From Burkholderia sp052045245 (GTDB lineage Bacteria; Pseudomonadota; Gammaproteobacteria; Burkholderiales; Burkholderiaceae), in NCBI RefSeq assembly GCF_052045245.1, contig NZ_JBQEON010000031.1:26715-90714 (forward strand): a DNA stretch of 64,000 nucleotides. The letters are read 5' to 3'. Shown piece after piece: positions 16,887 to 29,536 of the stretch (positions are counted from its first letter, which is position 1; each line of letters opens with the position of its first letter). Below the pieces are notes generated by a model. That model was not told the origin of the DNA. It was given only the letters and a program-made list of their open reading frames with translations, and made no database searches. Made by a program: the position numbers and the translations under genes.

Positions 16887-17600
16887 ATGGCACGGTTAGC
16901 ACGACTCTACGTTCCCGATCAGCCGCAGCACGTGATACTGCGCGGCCTGGATCAGCAACCCGCGTTCGTCGACGACCAGGACTACGAACTCTTCATCGAT
17001 TGTCTGAAGGCCGCGGCACGCGATCACCATCTTTCGGTGCATGCCTATGTGCTGCTCCCGCGTCAGGTGCAGCTGCTCGTGACGCCGAGCGACGAGGCGA
17101 GCCTGCCGAAGGCGATGCAGGCGGTCGGCCGCCGCTACGTCGCGCATTTCAACCGGCGTTATTCCCGCCGCGGCACCCTGTGGGAAGGCCGCTATCGCGC
17201 GACCGTGATCGAAGGCGAGCGCTATTTCCTGCTCGCGAGCCGGGTGGTCGAGATGAGCCCGGTGCGCGCGCAGCTGGTCGCGACGGCCGACGCCTATCGC
17301 TGGTCGAGCTTCCGGCACCACGTCGGGCTCACGGTCGACGGCCTGATCACCGACCATCCGCTCTACTGGGCGCTCGGCAACACGCCGTTCGACCGGCAGC
17401 GCGCGTACAAGGAGCTGTGCGAACAGCCGCTCGACGAGCGGCAGGCCGATCAGCTCCAGCAGGCGACGCTGAAGGGCTGGGTGCTCGGCGGCGAGAATTA
17501 CCGCGAGTGGGCGGCGCGAACCGCGAACCGCCGCGTCTCGCCGCTGCCGCGCGGACGCCCCAGAAAGGTGCGTGAAAATACCCCGCCGATCCAGCAGTAA
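16887..17600 (+). CDS. RAYT-like (Y1/IS200-fold) protein with degenerate active site
   Basis: 237 residues. The fold family is clear: ARLYVPDQPQHVILRG at the start, HAYVLLP at 52-58, the RGTLWEGRYRATV motif at 95-107 and SPVRAQLV at 124-131 match REP-associated tyrosine transposases. In active members the HUH metal site reads NHVH and a tyrosine stands in RYIELNPVRA. Here these positions are RQVQ (60-62 QVQ) and RVVEMSPVRA (V120). Both histidines and the tyrosine appear lost, so DNA cleavage is unlikely. No terminal inverted repeats surround it. It has an intact frame of 237 codons and a C-terminal basic tail (RRVSPLPRGRPRK), suggesting a retained DNA- or RNA-binding role. It lies directly upstream of gltB, separated by a terminator. 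Confidence 0.8.
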   Translation: MARLARLYVPDQPQHVILRGLDQQPAFVDDQDYELFIDCLKAAARDHHLSVHAYVLLPRQVQLLVTPSDEASLPKAMQAVGRRYVAHFNRRYSRRGTLWEGRYRATVIEGERYFLLASRVVEMSPVRAQLVATADAYRWSSFRHHVGLTVDGLITDHPLYWALGNTPFDRQRAYKELCEQPLDERQADQLQQATLKGWVLGGENYREWAARTANRRVSPLPRGRPRKVRENTPPIQQ

Positions 17601-17622
17601 CGCGGGAAAGGCGGATCACGAG

Positions 17623-17649
17623 GCGGCGCTGCGGGCGCCGCTTCTTTTT
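17623..17649 (+). terminator. Terminator after the RAYT-like gene
   Basis: A 7-bp GC stem (17623-17629 with 17635-17641) followed by TTCTTTTT. It isolates the gene from gltB. Confidence 0.7.
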
Positions 17650-17695
17650 GCACCAATTTGATGCGCCCCCAATAAAATGGCACCAGATAGGAGCA
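17649..17695 (+). promoter_or_regulatory. Pair of NtrC-like dyads upstream of gltB
   Basis: Two partial dyads, TGCACC-N5-GATGCG (17649-17665) and GGCACC-N5-GGAGCA (17679-17695), are centred 30 bp apart. They resemble NtrC enhancer sites (TGCACC-N5-GGTGCA). This is a pattern match only: the right arms are imperfect and no sigma-54 promoter is evident nearby. Confidence 0.3.
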
Positions 17696-17729
17696 TGCCT
17701 TTAATTGGGGTTCGATCAAGCGGTTTTTG

Positions 17730-17759
17730 TTGCTATTCCCTTGATTCGTCGCGTATATT
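17730..17759 (+). promoter_or_regulatory. Sigma-70-type promoter for gltBD
   Basis: TTGCTA at 17730-17735 and TATATT at 17754-17759 with an 18-base spacer. This predicts a leader of about 120 nt before the gltB start. Confidence 0.5.
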
Positions 17760-17888
17760 CCGAATTCCGGTGGCCCGGGTGAAGCTTGCCCAACCACTGT
17801 CGGCCGTGCCGCCTCCCATCGAGAGCGGGTTCGACGGCAACAAAAAATGGTTCAACGGCCCTCGAGGCCCCTTTACGACGGTGTCCCC

Positions 17889-22592
<4,704 letters not shown>

Positions 22593-22677
22593 GCGACGAA
22601 CGACATAGCGAATGCCGCGCGCGCATGATTGCCGCGCGCGGCTCCCCCACCCGATACACCGAACAGAAGAGCACCTT

Positions 22678-24144
22678 ATGGGCAAGGCAACCGGTTTTCT
22701 GGAGTTCGAACGCCGCCACGAGGCGTACGAAGCACCGCTTACGCGCGTGAAGCATTACAAGGAATTCGTCGCGGCGCTGACCGACGCGGACGCGAAGGTC
22801 CAGGGCGCGCGCTGCATGGATTGCGGCATCCCGTTCTGCAACAACGGCTGCCCGGTCAACAACGTCATCCCGGACTTCAACGATCTCGTTTACCGCCAGG
22901 ACTGGCAGCAGGCGATCGAAGTCCTGCATTCGACCAACAACTTCCCCGAATTCACGGGCCGCATCTGCCCGGCGCCGTGCGAAGCGGCGTGCACGCTCGG
23001 GATCAACGACGATCCGGTCGGCATCAAGTCGATCGAGCACGCGATCATCGACAAGGCCTGGGCGGAAGGCTGGGTGAAGCCGCTGCCGGCCGAGCACAAG
23101 ACCGGCAAGAAGGTCGCGGTCGTCGGTTCGGGCCCCGCGGGCCTCGCCGTCGCGCAGCAGCTCGCGCGTGCCGGTCACGACGTGACGGTGTTCGAGAAGA
23201 ACGATCGCATCGGCGGCCTGCTGCGTTACGGGATCCCCGACTTCAAGCTCGAAAAGTGGCTGATCGATCGCCGCATGCGCCAGATGGAAGCCGAAGGCGT
23301 GACGTTCCGTACCAGCGTGTTCATCGGCAAGGATCCGCTGCCCGAATCGATCGGCAGCCTCGCGAAGGAAACCATTTCGCCGGAGAAGCTGAAGGAAGCG
23401 TTCGACGCGGTCGTGATCGCGGGTGGCTCTGAAACGCCGCGCGACCTGCCGGTGCCGGGCCGCGAGCTCGCCGGCGTGCATTTCGCGATGGACTTCCTGC
23501 CGCAGCAGAACCGTGTGAACGCGGGGGACAAGCTCGTCGATCAGCTGCTGGCGAAGGGCAAGCACGTGATCGTGATCGGCGGCGGCGATACGGGTTCGGA
23601 CTGCGTTGGCACGTCGAACCGTCACGGCGCGAAGCAGGTCACGCAGTTCGAGCTGCTGCCGCAGCCGCCGGAAGAGGAAAACAAGGCGCTCGTGTGGCCG
23701 TACTGGCCGATCAAGCTGCGCACGTCGTCGTCGCACGACGAAGGCTGCGAGCGTGACTGGGCGGTCGCGACGAAGCGCCTGGAAGGCAAGAACGGCAAGG
23801 TCGAGAAGCTGATCGCGGTGCGCGTCGAGTGGAAGGACGGCAAGATGCAGGAAGTGCCGGGTTCCGAGTTCGAGATGAAGGCCGATCTGGTGCTGCTCGC
23901 GATGGGCTTCACGCAGCCGGCAGCCACCGTGCTCGAGGCATTCGGCGTCGCGAAGGATGCGCGCGGCAATGCGCGTGCGGCGACCGAAGGCGATCGTTCG
24001 TACTACACGTCGGTCGACAAGGTGTTCGCGGCCGGCGACATGCGTCGCGGCCAGTCGCTCGTCGTCTGGGCGATCCGCGAAGGCCGCCAGTGCGCACGCT
24101 CGGTGGACGCGTACCTGATGGGGCATTCGGAACTGCCGCGCTGA
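22678..24144 (+). CDS. gltD: Glutamate synthase (NADPH) small subunit
   Basis: 488 residues from MGKATGFLEFER. N-terminal cysteines for two [4Fe-4S] clusters are present in CMDCGIPFCNNGCPV and CPAPCEAACTLG. An FAD-binding motif (VAVVGSGPAGLAVAQQLARAG) and an NADPH-binding motif (VIVIGGGDTGSDCVGTS) follow. It takes electrons from NADPH and feeds GltB. The longer upstream frame to 22612 is not supported, since the family begins at this MGK. Ended by a strong terminator. Confidence 0.98.
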   Translation: MGKATGFLEFERRHEAYEAPLTRVKHYKEFVAALTDADAKVQGARCMDCGIPFCNNGCPVNNVIPDFNDLVYRQDWQQAIEVLHSTNNFPEFTGRICPAPCEAACTLGINDDPVGIKSIEHAIIDKAWAEGWVKPLPAEHKTGKKVAVVGSGPAGLAVAQQLARAGHDVTVFEKNDRIGGLLRYGIPDFKLEKWLIDRRMRQMEAEGVTFRTSVFIGKDPLPESIGSLAKETISPEKLKEAFDAVVIAGGSETPRDLPVPGRELAGVHFAMDFLPQQNRVNAGDKLVDQLLAKGKHVIVIGGGDTGSDCVGTSNRHGAKQVTQFELLPQPPEEENKALVWPYWPIKLRTSSSHDEGCERDWAVATKRLEGKNGKVEKLIAVRVEWKDGKMQEVPGSEFEMKADLVLLAMGFTQPAATVLEAFGVAKDARGNARAATEGDRSYYTSVDKVFAAGDMRRGQSLVVWAIREGRQCARSVDAYLMGHSELPR

Positions 24145-24173
24145 GCGCCGCTCGCCAGGTTGCTGGCGTATCG

Positions 24174-24207
24174 ACCGGGCGCTCGAAAGGGGCGCCCGGT
24201 TTTTTTA
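24174..24207 (+). terminator. Terminator after gltD
   Basis: A 9-bp perfect stem (24174-24182 with 24192-24200) followed by a run of eight T in total (24200-24207). Confidence 0.85.
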
Positions 24208-24216
24208 TTTCCGCAG

Positions 24217-24603
24217 TTATTGGCGAGCGTGAGCTTGTCCGGTCTGGTCGAGCGGCCGATCGATGGTTCGCCCGTAGCTTGAAAGCTGCTCGTTGCAATC
24301 GATCATCGCGGTGTATCTGATTTCGTCGACGCGTAGCGGAAACTCCCATACCCCCAGCTTCCATGCGTGATACTGCGGCGCACCGTCGAACCGGATGCGG
24401 TCCGGCGGTATTCCGTGCTCATCGAGAAGACGTACCAGGAGTTGCTTTCTCAGCGTAGCGAGAGACATGTTGGGGCAGCTGCCTTCGGTTCTCTCGTACC
24501 GGGAAATCGCGACGACAATGAACAGCAGTATGTAGACGCAGATCGTTGCGACAACTAGCCAGAGCGCTAGCCTGAGAACTCCGCGTCTGACTCTGGAAAT
24601 CAT
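24217..24603 (-). CDS. Small single-pass membrane protein, unknown function
   Basis: 128 residues from MISRVRRG at 24603. A basic N-terminus is followed by one strong hydrophobic helix (about residues 11-34), giving an N-in membrane anchor. A mixed-charge periplasmic domain of about 90 residues has two cysteines (GSCPNMS and MIDCNEQ) that could form a disulfide. I do not recognise a family. The frame continues upstream to 24855, but that part looks unlike protein and overlaps another decayed frame. Base composition here is lower in GC than the neighbours, suggesting acquired DNA. Size, anchor and position next to a decayed frame resemble orphan immunity genes, which is speculation. Confidence 0.6.
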   Translation of the reverse strand: MISRVRRGVLRLALWLVVATICVYILLFIVVAISRYERTEGSCPNMSLATLRKQLLVRLLDEHGIPPDRIRFDGAPQYHAWKLGVWEFPLRVDEIRYTAMIDCNEQLSSYGRTIDRPLDQTGQAHARQ

Positions 24604-24872
24604 GAGGTGCTCGATGTGGACGAGAGCAGAGATCCTTTGTCCCGTGATTGAAGATGTTGGTGCTGAAGGCGGTACCGAATGAATAGGTGTCGACGCGATA
24701 AATCGCCATACGATCCGAATGTATTCGTTGGAAGATGCCGTGTGACTGACCAATGTATATGCACAAATAATGCAGTGATGTTGGCATAGTGACCTGGTTC
24801 GAAGTTGAACCCGTATTGGTTGGCGCCCGGCAAATATTTGTAGCCGCCGAGGCATGGTCGGCGGGCTGATCA
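24604..24872 (-). pseudogene. Decayed coding remnant, 5' truncated
   Basis: On the minus strand one frame opens after a TGA and reads a protein-like stretch containing GYKYLPGANQYGFNFEPGHY and ANITALFVHIHW. It then degenerates into basic, repetitive sequence, while a different frame around 24600-24730 gives MAIYRVDTYSFGTAFS. The change of frame and lack of a start suggest the 3' part of a once longer gene with a frameshift. Composition matches the low-GC gene downstream (24217-24603). The family is not recognised with confidence. Confidence 0.3.
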
Positions 24873-25155
24873 GCTACCGCTGCGTATCCTTCGGGCAGGC
24901 GCTAAAAAATCGAAATGCGGGGATGTCTTTCTCGGCATGCCGGCGCCGGGCTGATCAATGTGTCCAATAGTCACGCGAGATTGCTTAAGGTAAGGGGTGT
25001 TGACTCTGATTGGGAAGGGGCGCGCCCTTGATTTGTCGTGGTGCTGAATCCTTTCGTTTTGTAATTTTTCTTGTGAATTGTCATATCATGTCGCCCCTTC
25101 GGCCGTGAAGCGGGCGGCCACCTCATATGACTGATCCCATTTACAAGGACTCTGG
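24873..25155. other. Low-GC intergenic region upstream of the AGCS symporter
   Basis: About 280 bp with no convincing coding frame. It is visibly richer in A/T than the rest of the window. It must hold the promoter for the symporter gene (AAGGACTCTGG precedes its ATG), but I see no clear -35/-10 pair or repeat. Confidence 0.4.
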
Positions 25156-26646
25156 ATGGAAGCATTCGTGCAAGGCCTGATCGACGCCATCAACGGCGTG
25201 CTGTGGAACTACGTGCTGATCGCGCTGCTGCTCGGCGCCGGCGCGTGGTTCACGTTGCGGTTCCGGATGATCCAGCTGAAGGCGCTGTTCCTCAGCATCA
25301 GGCTGGTCGGCAGCAAGGGCGAGCCGGGCAGCATTTCGTCGTTCCAGGCGTTCGCGACCGGGCTCGCGAGCCGCGTCGGCACCGGCAACATCGCCGGCGT
25401 CGCGGTCGCGCTGACGGTCGGCGGGCCGGGCGCGATCTTCTGGATGTGGATGACGGCGCTCGTCGGGATGTCGTCCGCGTTCGTCGAGGCGACGCTCGCG
25501 CAGATCTTCAAGGTATCGCACCCGGACGGCAGCTATCGCGGCGGCCCCGCGTACTACATCCAGACGGGCCTGCGCTCGCGCGGCTTCGGCGTGCTGTTCT
25601 CGCTGTCGCTGATCCTCGCGTTCGGCTTCGTGTTCAACGCGGTGCAGGCCAATGCGATCGCCGATGCCTTTCACACGTCGTTCGGCTGGCGCCGCGAGAC
25701 GGTCGGCCTCGGCCTCGTGCTGCTCACCGCGCCGCTCATCTTCGGCGGAATTCGCCGCATCGCGTCGGTCGCACAGGTGATCGTGCCGGTGATGGCGATC
25801 GGCTACCTCGCGCTGGCGGTCTACGCGGTCGCGACGCACGTCGCGCTGGTGCCGGACGTGATCGCGCTGATCGTGAAGAGCGCGTTCGGGCTCGAGCAGG
25901 CGGCGGGCGGCCTGACCGGCTATGCGCTCAGTCAGGCAGTCGCGATGGGCGTGAAGCGCGGGCTGTTCTCGAACGAGGCCGGCATGGGCAGCGCGCCGAA
26001 CGCGGCCGCGACCGCGAGCGTGCGGCATCCGGTCGTGCAGGGGCTGATCCAGATGCTCGGCGTGTTCGTCGACACGATCGTGATCTGCAGCGCGACCGCG
26101 TTCGTGATCCTGCTGTCGGGTCAGTATGCGCTCGGCACCGGCATGGAAGGCGCGGCGCTCACGCAGCGCGCGATCGCGAGCCACGTCGGCGGTTGGGGCG
26201 GCATCTACATGGCCGTCGCGATCTTCTTCTTCGCGTACTCGTCGGTGATCGGCAACTACGCGTATGCGGAAGGCAACGTCGAGTTCATCACGAAGCGGCG
26301 CGGCGTGCTGCCGCTGTTCCGCATCGCGGTGCTGGGGATGGTGATGTTCGGCAGCGTCGGGCAACTGCCGCTCGTGTGGGCGATGGCCGATACGAGCATG
26401 GGGCTGATGGCGATCATCAACCTTGTCGCGATTCTCGCGCTCGGCAAGTATGCGCATGCCGCGTGGCGCGACTATCGCCACCAGCGCGCGCAGGGCGTTG
26501 CCGATCCCGTGTTCACGCGCAACACGATTCCCGAGCTCGCACGCGTGCTGCCGGCCGACGTGTGGGGCGAGCACGGCCCGCTGCCGCGGCGTCCGGTTTC
26601 GGCCGAAGCGATGGCCGAAGCGCGCGTGACCGTGCGCGAGTCATGA
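25156..26646 (+). CDS. Alanine/glycine:cation symporter (AGCS family)
   Basis: 496 residues with about ten to eleven hydrophobic helices. Family landmarks are the N-terminal NGVLWNYVLIALLLGAG, GLASRVGTGNIAGVAVAL (substrate/Na+ site), GGPAYYIQTGLRSR and the signature GVKRGLFSNEAGMGSAPNAAA. It imports alanine or glycine with Na+ across the inner membrane. The exact substrate cannot be read from sequence. The stop overlaps the start of thpR (ATGA), an unexpected coupling of a transporter to an RNA-processing enzyme. Confidence 0.95.
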   Translation: MEAFVQGLIDAINGVLWNYVLIALLLGAGAWFTLRFRMIQLKALFLSIRLVGSKGEPGSISSFQAFATGLASRVGTGNIAGVAVALTVGGPGAIFWMWMTALVGMSSAFVEATLAQIFKVSHPDGSYRGGPAYYIQTGLRSRGFGVLFSLSLILAFGFVFNAVQANAIADAFHTSFGWRRETVGLGLVLLTAPLIFGGIRRIASVAQVIVPVMAIGYLALAVYAVATHVALVPDVIALIVKSAFGLEQAAGGLTGYALSQAVAMGVKRGLFSNEAGMGSAPNAAATASVRHPVVQGLIQMLGVFVDTIVICSATAFVILLSGQYALGTGMEGAALTQRAIASHVGGWGGIYMAVAIFFFAYSSVIGNYAYAEGNVEFITKRRGVLPLFRIAVLGMVMFGSVGQLPLVWAMADTSMGLMAIINLVAILALGKYAHAAWRDYRHQRAQGVADPVFTRNTIPELARVLPADVWGEHGPLPRRPVSAEAMAEARVTVRES

Positions 26647-27188
26647 ACGGCGAGCGGCTGCGTGCGTTCGTCGCGCTGATGCCCGATACGGCATCGCGCG
26701 ACGCGCTGCACGCGTTGCCGGTCACCCGCGGTGCACGGCGCACGCTGCCCGCGCAACTGCACGTGACGCTTGCATTCATCGGTGCGATCGAACGCACACG
26801 GTGCGACGCGCTGGCCGAGCAGTTACCGGCGCTCGCGGCCGCGCATGCGCTGCCGTTGCTGCCGGTCGAGCGGATCGCGTGGTGGCCGAGCCTGCCGCGC
26901 GCGAGGCTGATCGTCGCGGAACTCGCGCCCGATCCCGCCTGTGCGGCGTTGAATGCCGACTTGTCGGCCCTGTTGCGCGACCTGGACGTGCCGGCCGACC
27001 GCCGGCCGTTCCGGCCGCATGTGACACTCGCGCGGTTGCCGCGCGATGCGGACGGACAACCCGCGCACGGCGGCGNNNNNNNNCCGGTCGCGGTGCGCTT
27101 CGTTGCGCTGACGCTGTTCGAAAGCCGGCTGTCGCACGAGGGCGTGTCGCATGTGCCGATCGTGTCGGTACCGGTCGGGCGGGTATAG
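26643..27188 (+). CDS. thpR: RNA 2',3'-cyclic phosphodiesterase (ThpR/LigT), interrupted by 8 N
   Basis: 181 codons including three undetermined ones. Two HxTx motifs that form the 2H phosphoesterase site are visible: HVTLAFIG and HVTLARLP. The N-terminus RLRAFVALMPD is family typical. Bases 27076-27083 are N. The frame before and after them agrees if exactly eight bases are missing, and the sequence after (PVAVRFVALTLFESRL) is the expected C-terminal strand, so there is no sign of real frameshift. It hydrolyses 2',3'-cyclic ends and was first described as a 2'-5' RNA ligase. Four-base overlap with the symporter gene. Confidence 0.88.
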   Translation: MNGERLRAFVALMPDTASRDALHALPVTRGARRTLPAQLHVTLAFIGAIERTRCDALAEQLPALAAAHALPLLPVERIAWWPSLPRARLIVAELAPDPACAALNADLSALLRDLDVPADRRPFRPHVTLARLPRDADGQPAHGGXXXPVAVRFVALTLFESRLSHEGVSHVPIVSVPVGRV

Positions 27189-27209
27189 CGGGAAGGTATA
27201 GCGGGAAGG
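27184..27209 (+). repeat. 13-bp tandem duplication after thpR
   Basis: TATAGCGGGAAGG occurs twice back to back (27184-27196 and 27197-27209), right after the thpR stop codon. It looks like a small slippage duplication in non-coding DNA. Confidence 0.7.
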
Positions 27210-27222
27210 CGGTGGGGCGAAG

Positions 27223-27264
27223 AACGGAAGGCCGGCGCGGTGTGCGCCGGCCTTCCGTTTTTTT
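27223..27264. terminator. Bidirectional terminator between thpR and the ABC transporter
   Basis: A 16-bp perfect stem (27223-27238 with 27244-27259) with a 5-base loop, followed by T's to 27264. It lies between convergent genes. Confidence 0.9.
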
Positions 27265-27268
27265 GCGG

Positions 27269-29038
27269 TTACGCTGCGACCTTGTCGTTGTCGGTCACGC
27301 GCTCGACGTTGATCGTGCCGACATGGAACGCGGCCAGCGACTCTCGGTGCGCGATGCTGACGATCGCGGCCTGCGGCAGCTGCTCGGCGAACAGGTGATA
27401 GAGCCGCGCTTCATTGTCCGCGTCGAGCGCGCTCGTCGCTTCGTCGAGGAACAGGAAGTCCGGCTTGTGCAGCAGCACGCGCGCGCCGGCGAGACGCTGC
27501 TGTTCGCCCGGCGACAGCACGCGCGTCCAGTGGCCGGTCTCGCCGAGGCGCTCGACGTAGTCTTCGAGGCGGCACGCGCGCAGCGCGTCGCGGCACGCGT
27601 CGTCGGTGAACGTGTCGGGCGCGGCCGGGTAGGTGAGCGCGGCCTTCAGCGTGCCGATCGGCAAATAACTGGTTTGCGGCACGAACATCATCCGTGCGCC
27701 GACCGGGGCGTCGATCGAGCCGTCGCCGAACGGCCACAGGCCCGCGAGCGCGCGCATGAACGTGCTCTTGCCCGAACCCGACTTGCCGATCACGAGCCAG
27801 CGCGAGCCGGGTTCGATCGTCAGGTTGCCGATGTTCGCGAGCGCGTTGCCGTTCGGCAGCGCGAGCTTCAGCGATGACGTCGACAGCTTCGCCGCATCGA
27901 CGTAGTGCAGGTTGATGCCGCCGTGCTCGGTCGCGGGCGACAGGCTTTCCTTCAGGTGCGACGTGCCCATCACGCGCTTGAATTCACGCAGACGGTTGAC
28001 GGTGGCGCGCCATTCGACGAGGGTCGAGTAACTGTTGATGAACCACGAGAACGAATCGCTGACGGTGCCGAACGCGGACGAGATCTGCATCAGCACGCCG
28101 AACGAGAACGCCCCGGCGAAATAGCGCGGCGCCGCGACGACGAGCGGGAAGATGATCGCGATCTGCCCGTAGAAGCTCAGCACGAACGTGAGGCGCTTCG
28201 TGTACTTCATCACGCGCCACCAGTTGTCGCGGATACGCATGAACAGGCTCTGCGCGTTGCCGGTCTCGGTTTTCTCGCCGTCGTAGAACGCGATCTGCTC
28301 GGCGTTCTCGCGCACGCGGATCAGCCCGAAGCGGAAGTCGGCCTCGACGCGCTGCTGCTGGTAGTTGATCGACACGAGCGGGTGGCCGACCTTCTGGATG
28401 ATCAGCGAGCCGACCACCGCGTACAGCGCGGCCGCCCACACCATGTAGCCGGGGATCGTGATCGGCGTCGCGCCGAGCGAAAGCGTCAGCGCGCCGGCGA
28501 GCGACCACAGGATCGTGATGAACGACACGAGTGTGACGACCGTCGACAGCAGGTCGAGCGACAGCGCGAGCGTGGTCGTCGCGAACGACTGGAGATCGTC
28601 GGTGATCCGCTGGTCGGGGTTGTCGGCGAGGCGGTCGCGTTCGATCCGGTAGAACGCGCGATCACCGAGCCACTGGCCGAGAAAGCGGTCGGTGAGCCAC
28701 TGGCGCCAGCGGAACCCGAGCATCTGGCGCAGGTAGCGGCCGTAGACGGCGAGGATGATGAAGCCGAACGCAAGCGCGGAGAACTGCATCAGCAGGTTCG
28801 GGAAGTCGTGGACGTTCTTTGACTGCAGCGCGTTGTAGAACTGCGCGTTCCACTTGTTCAGCTTGACGTTGATCCAGACCACGCAGAGGTTGATCGCGAT
28901 GATCGTGACTAGCAGCCCCCACGCGATTTTCCATTCGGACGACACCCAGTAGGGCTTGATGAGGCTCCATGCGGATACCGGGCGCTCGTCCTGCGGCGCG
29001 GCGGAGGCGGAGCGGACGGGATCGATCGATTGGGTCAT
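27269..29038 (-). CDS. ABC transporter, fused membrane/ATPase protein of the SbmA/YddA type
   Basis: 589 residues from MTQSIDPVRS at 29038, with AGGAAG upstream. An N-terminal SbmA/BacA-like transmembrane domain (about residues 30-350; LNKWNAQFYNALQ, WRQWLTDRFLGQWL, NPDQRITDDLQSFA) is followed by an ATPase with Walker A GKSGSGKST, signature LSPGEQQRLAGARV and Walker B FLFLDEATSALDAD. This matches the E. coli YddA / Rv1819c (BacA-related) class. Related proteins take up peptides, vitamin B12 or very-long-chain lipids; the substrate here is unknown. It stands alone and is divergent from the thiamine operon. Confidence 0.9.
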   Translation of the reverse strand: MTQSIDPVRSASAAPQDERPVSAWSLIKPYWVSSEWKIAWGLLVTIIAINLCVVWINVKLNKWNAQFYNALQSKNVHDFPNLLMQFSALAFGFIILAVYGRYLRQMLGFRWRQWLTDRFLGQWLGDRAFYRIERDRLADNPDQRITDDLQSFATTTLALSLDLLSTVVTLVSFITILWSLAGALTLSLGATPITIPGYMVWAAALYAVVGSLIIQKVGHPLVSINYQQQRVEADFRFGLIRVRENAEQIAFYDGEKTETGNAQSLFMRIRDNWWRVMKYTKRLTFVLSFYGQIAIIFPLVVAAPRYFAGAFSFGVLMQISSAFGTVSDSFSWFINSYSTLVEWRATVNRLREFKRVMGTSHLKESLSPATEHGGINLHYVDAAKLSTSSLKLALPNGNALANIGNLTIEPGSRWLVIGKSGSGKSTFMRALAGLWPFGDGSIDAPVGARMMFVPQTSYLPIGTLKAALTYPAAPDTFTDDACRDALRACRLEDYVERLGETGHWTRVLSPGEQQRLAGARVLLHKPDFLFLDEATSALDADNEARLYHLFAEQLPQAAIVSIAHRESLAAFHVGTINVERVTDNDKVAA

Positions 29039-29271
29039 GTGCTTCCTGATGAGTAGCCGGCGCGCGGGCCGGGCGAAGCCGGGCGCGCGCCGCGGTACGG
29101 CATGCCGGGACGAGGTGCCGACGGACGGCGGGCGTCCGGATGGTGGCCCGGACGTCTTAAACGGCACTTAAGGCCGGCGGTGACGCGGCAACCGGCCGCT
29201 CGCGCGGCCGGCCTGCGGGCATTGTGCCAGAGCGGCGCGGCACGACGCGAATTTGCCGCAACGGGGACAGT

Positions 29272-29301
29272 TTGCGGCGCTTTCCGCTTTTATGGTCTAA
29301 T
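29272..29301 (+). promoter_or_regulatory. Promoter for the thiamine operon
   Basis: TTGCGG at 29272-29277 and TCTAAT at 29296-29301 with an 18-base spacer. The predicted start site, about 29308, falls just before the TPP riboswitch, which supports the assignment. Confidence 0.5.
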
Positions 29302-29311
29302 GGCCGACGAC

Positions 29312-29418
29312 GAAACAGGGGTGCTTCGAGCGCGGCCGACGGGTAGTTCCGGGCAACGCGGCGAGGCTGAGAAAGACCCTTCGCACCCGATCCGGGTAAT
29401 ACCGGCGAGGGAAGTTTC
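29312..29418 (+). ncRNA. TPP riboswitch (THI element)
   Basis: The conserved core is clear: GGGGTGC near the start, GCTGAGA at 29367-29373, then ACCC, the ACCCGATCCGGGTAAT block and ACCGGCGAGGGAA. The outer helix P1 is formed by GAAAC (29312-29316) and GTTTC (29414-29418). It binds thiamine pyrophosphate and lowers expression of the downstream thiamine genes. A small stem (CCGGC at 29479-29483 with GCCGG at 29491-29495, then T-rich sequence) could be part of the expression platform; whether control is at termination or translation cannot be decided by eye. Confidence 0.95.
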
Positions 29419-29536
29419 TGATCCCGCCGGGCCGCGCTGGCTGCCATCCCACATGGTCAGCGCCCGAGTCCCGCCCGGCCGGCCTTTGCTGCCGGTTTCG
29501 TCCTTTTGGGTACGCGCGTCGCGCGTTACGGAAGGA

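Noticed and set aside
16887..17600. Calling the RAYT-like gene an active transposase or insertion sequence
   Set aside because: The HUH histidines and catalytic tyrosine seem absent, and no flanking repeats or target duplications were found.
17679..17700. Sigma-54 promoter at TGGCAC upstream of gltB
   Set aside because: The GG element exists, but the GC element at the right spacing is missing (AGGA instead of TTGC), and a sigma-70-type promoter lies closer to the gene.
24419..24787. A second overlapping gene in another frame over the small membrane protein
   Set aside because: The translation degenerates into basic, motif-free sequence where the membrane-protein frame is well formed; only the upstream part looks like a coding remnant.
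27076..27083. Frameshift or pseudogene in thpR
   Set aside because: The eight N bases keep the reading frame and the sequence after them is the expected C-terminal part.
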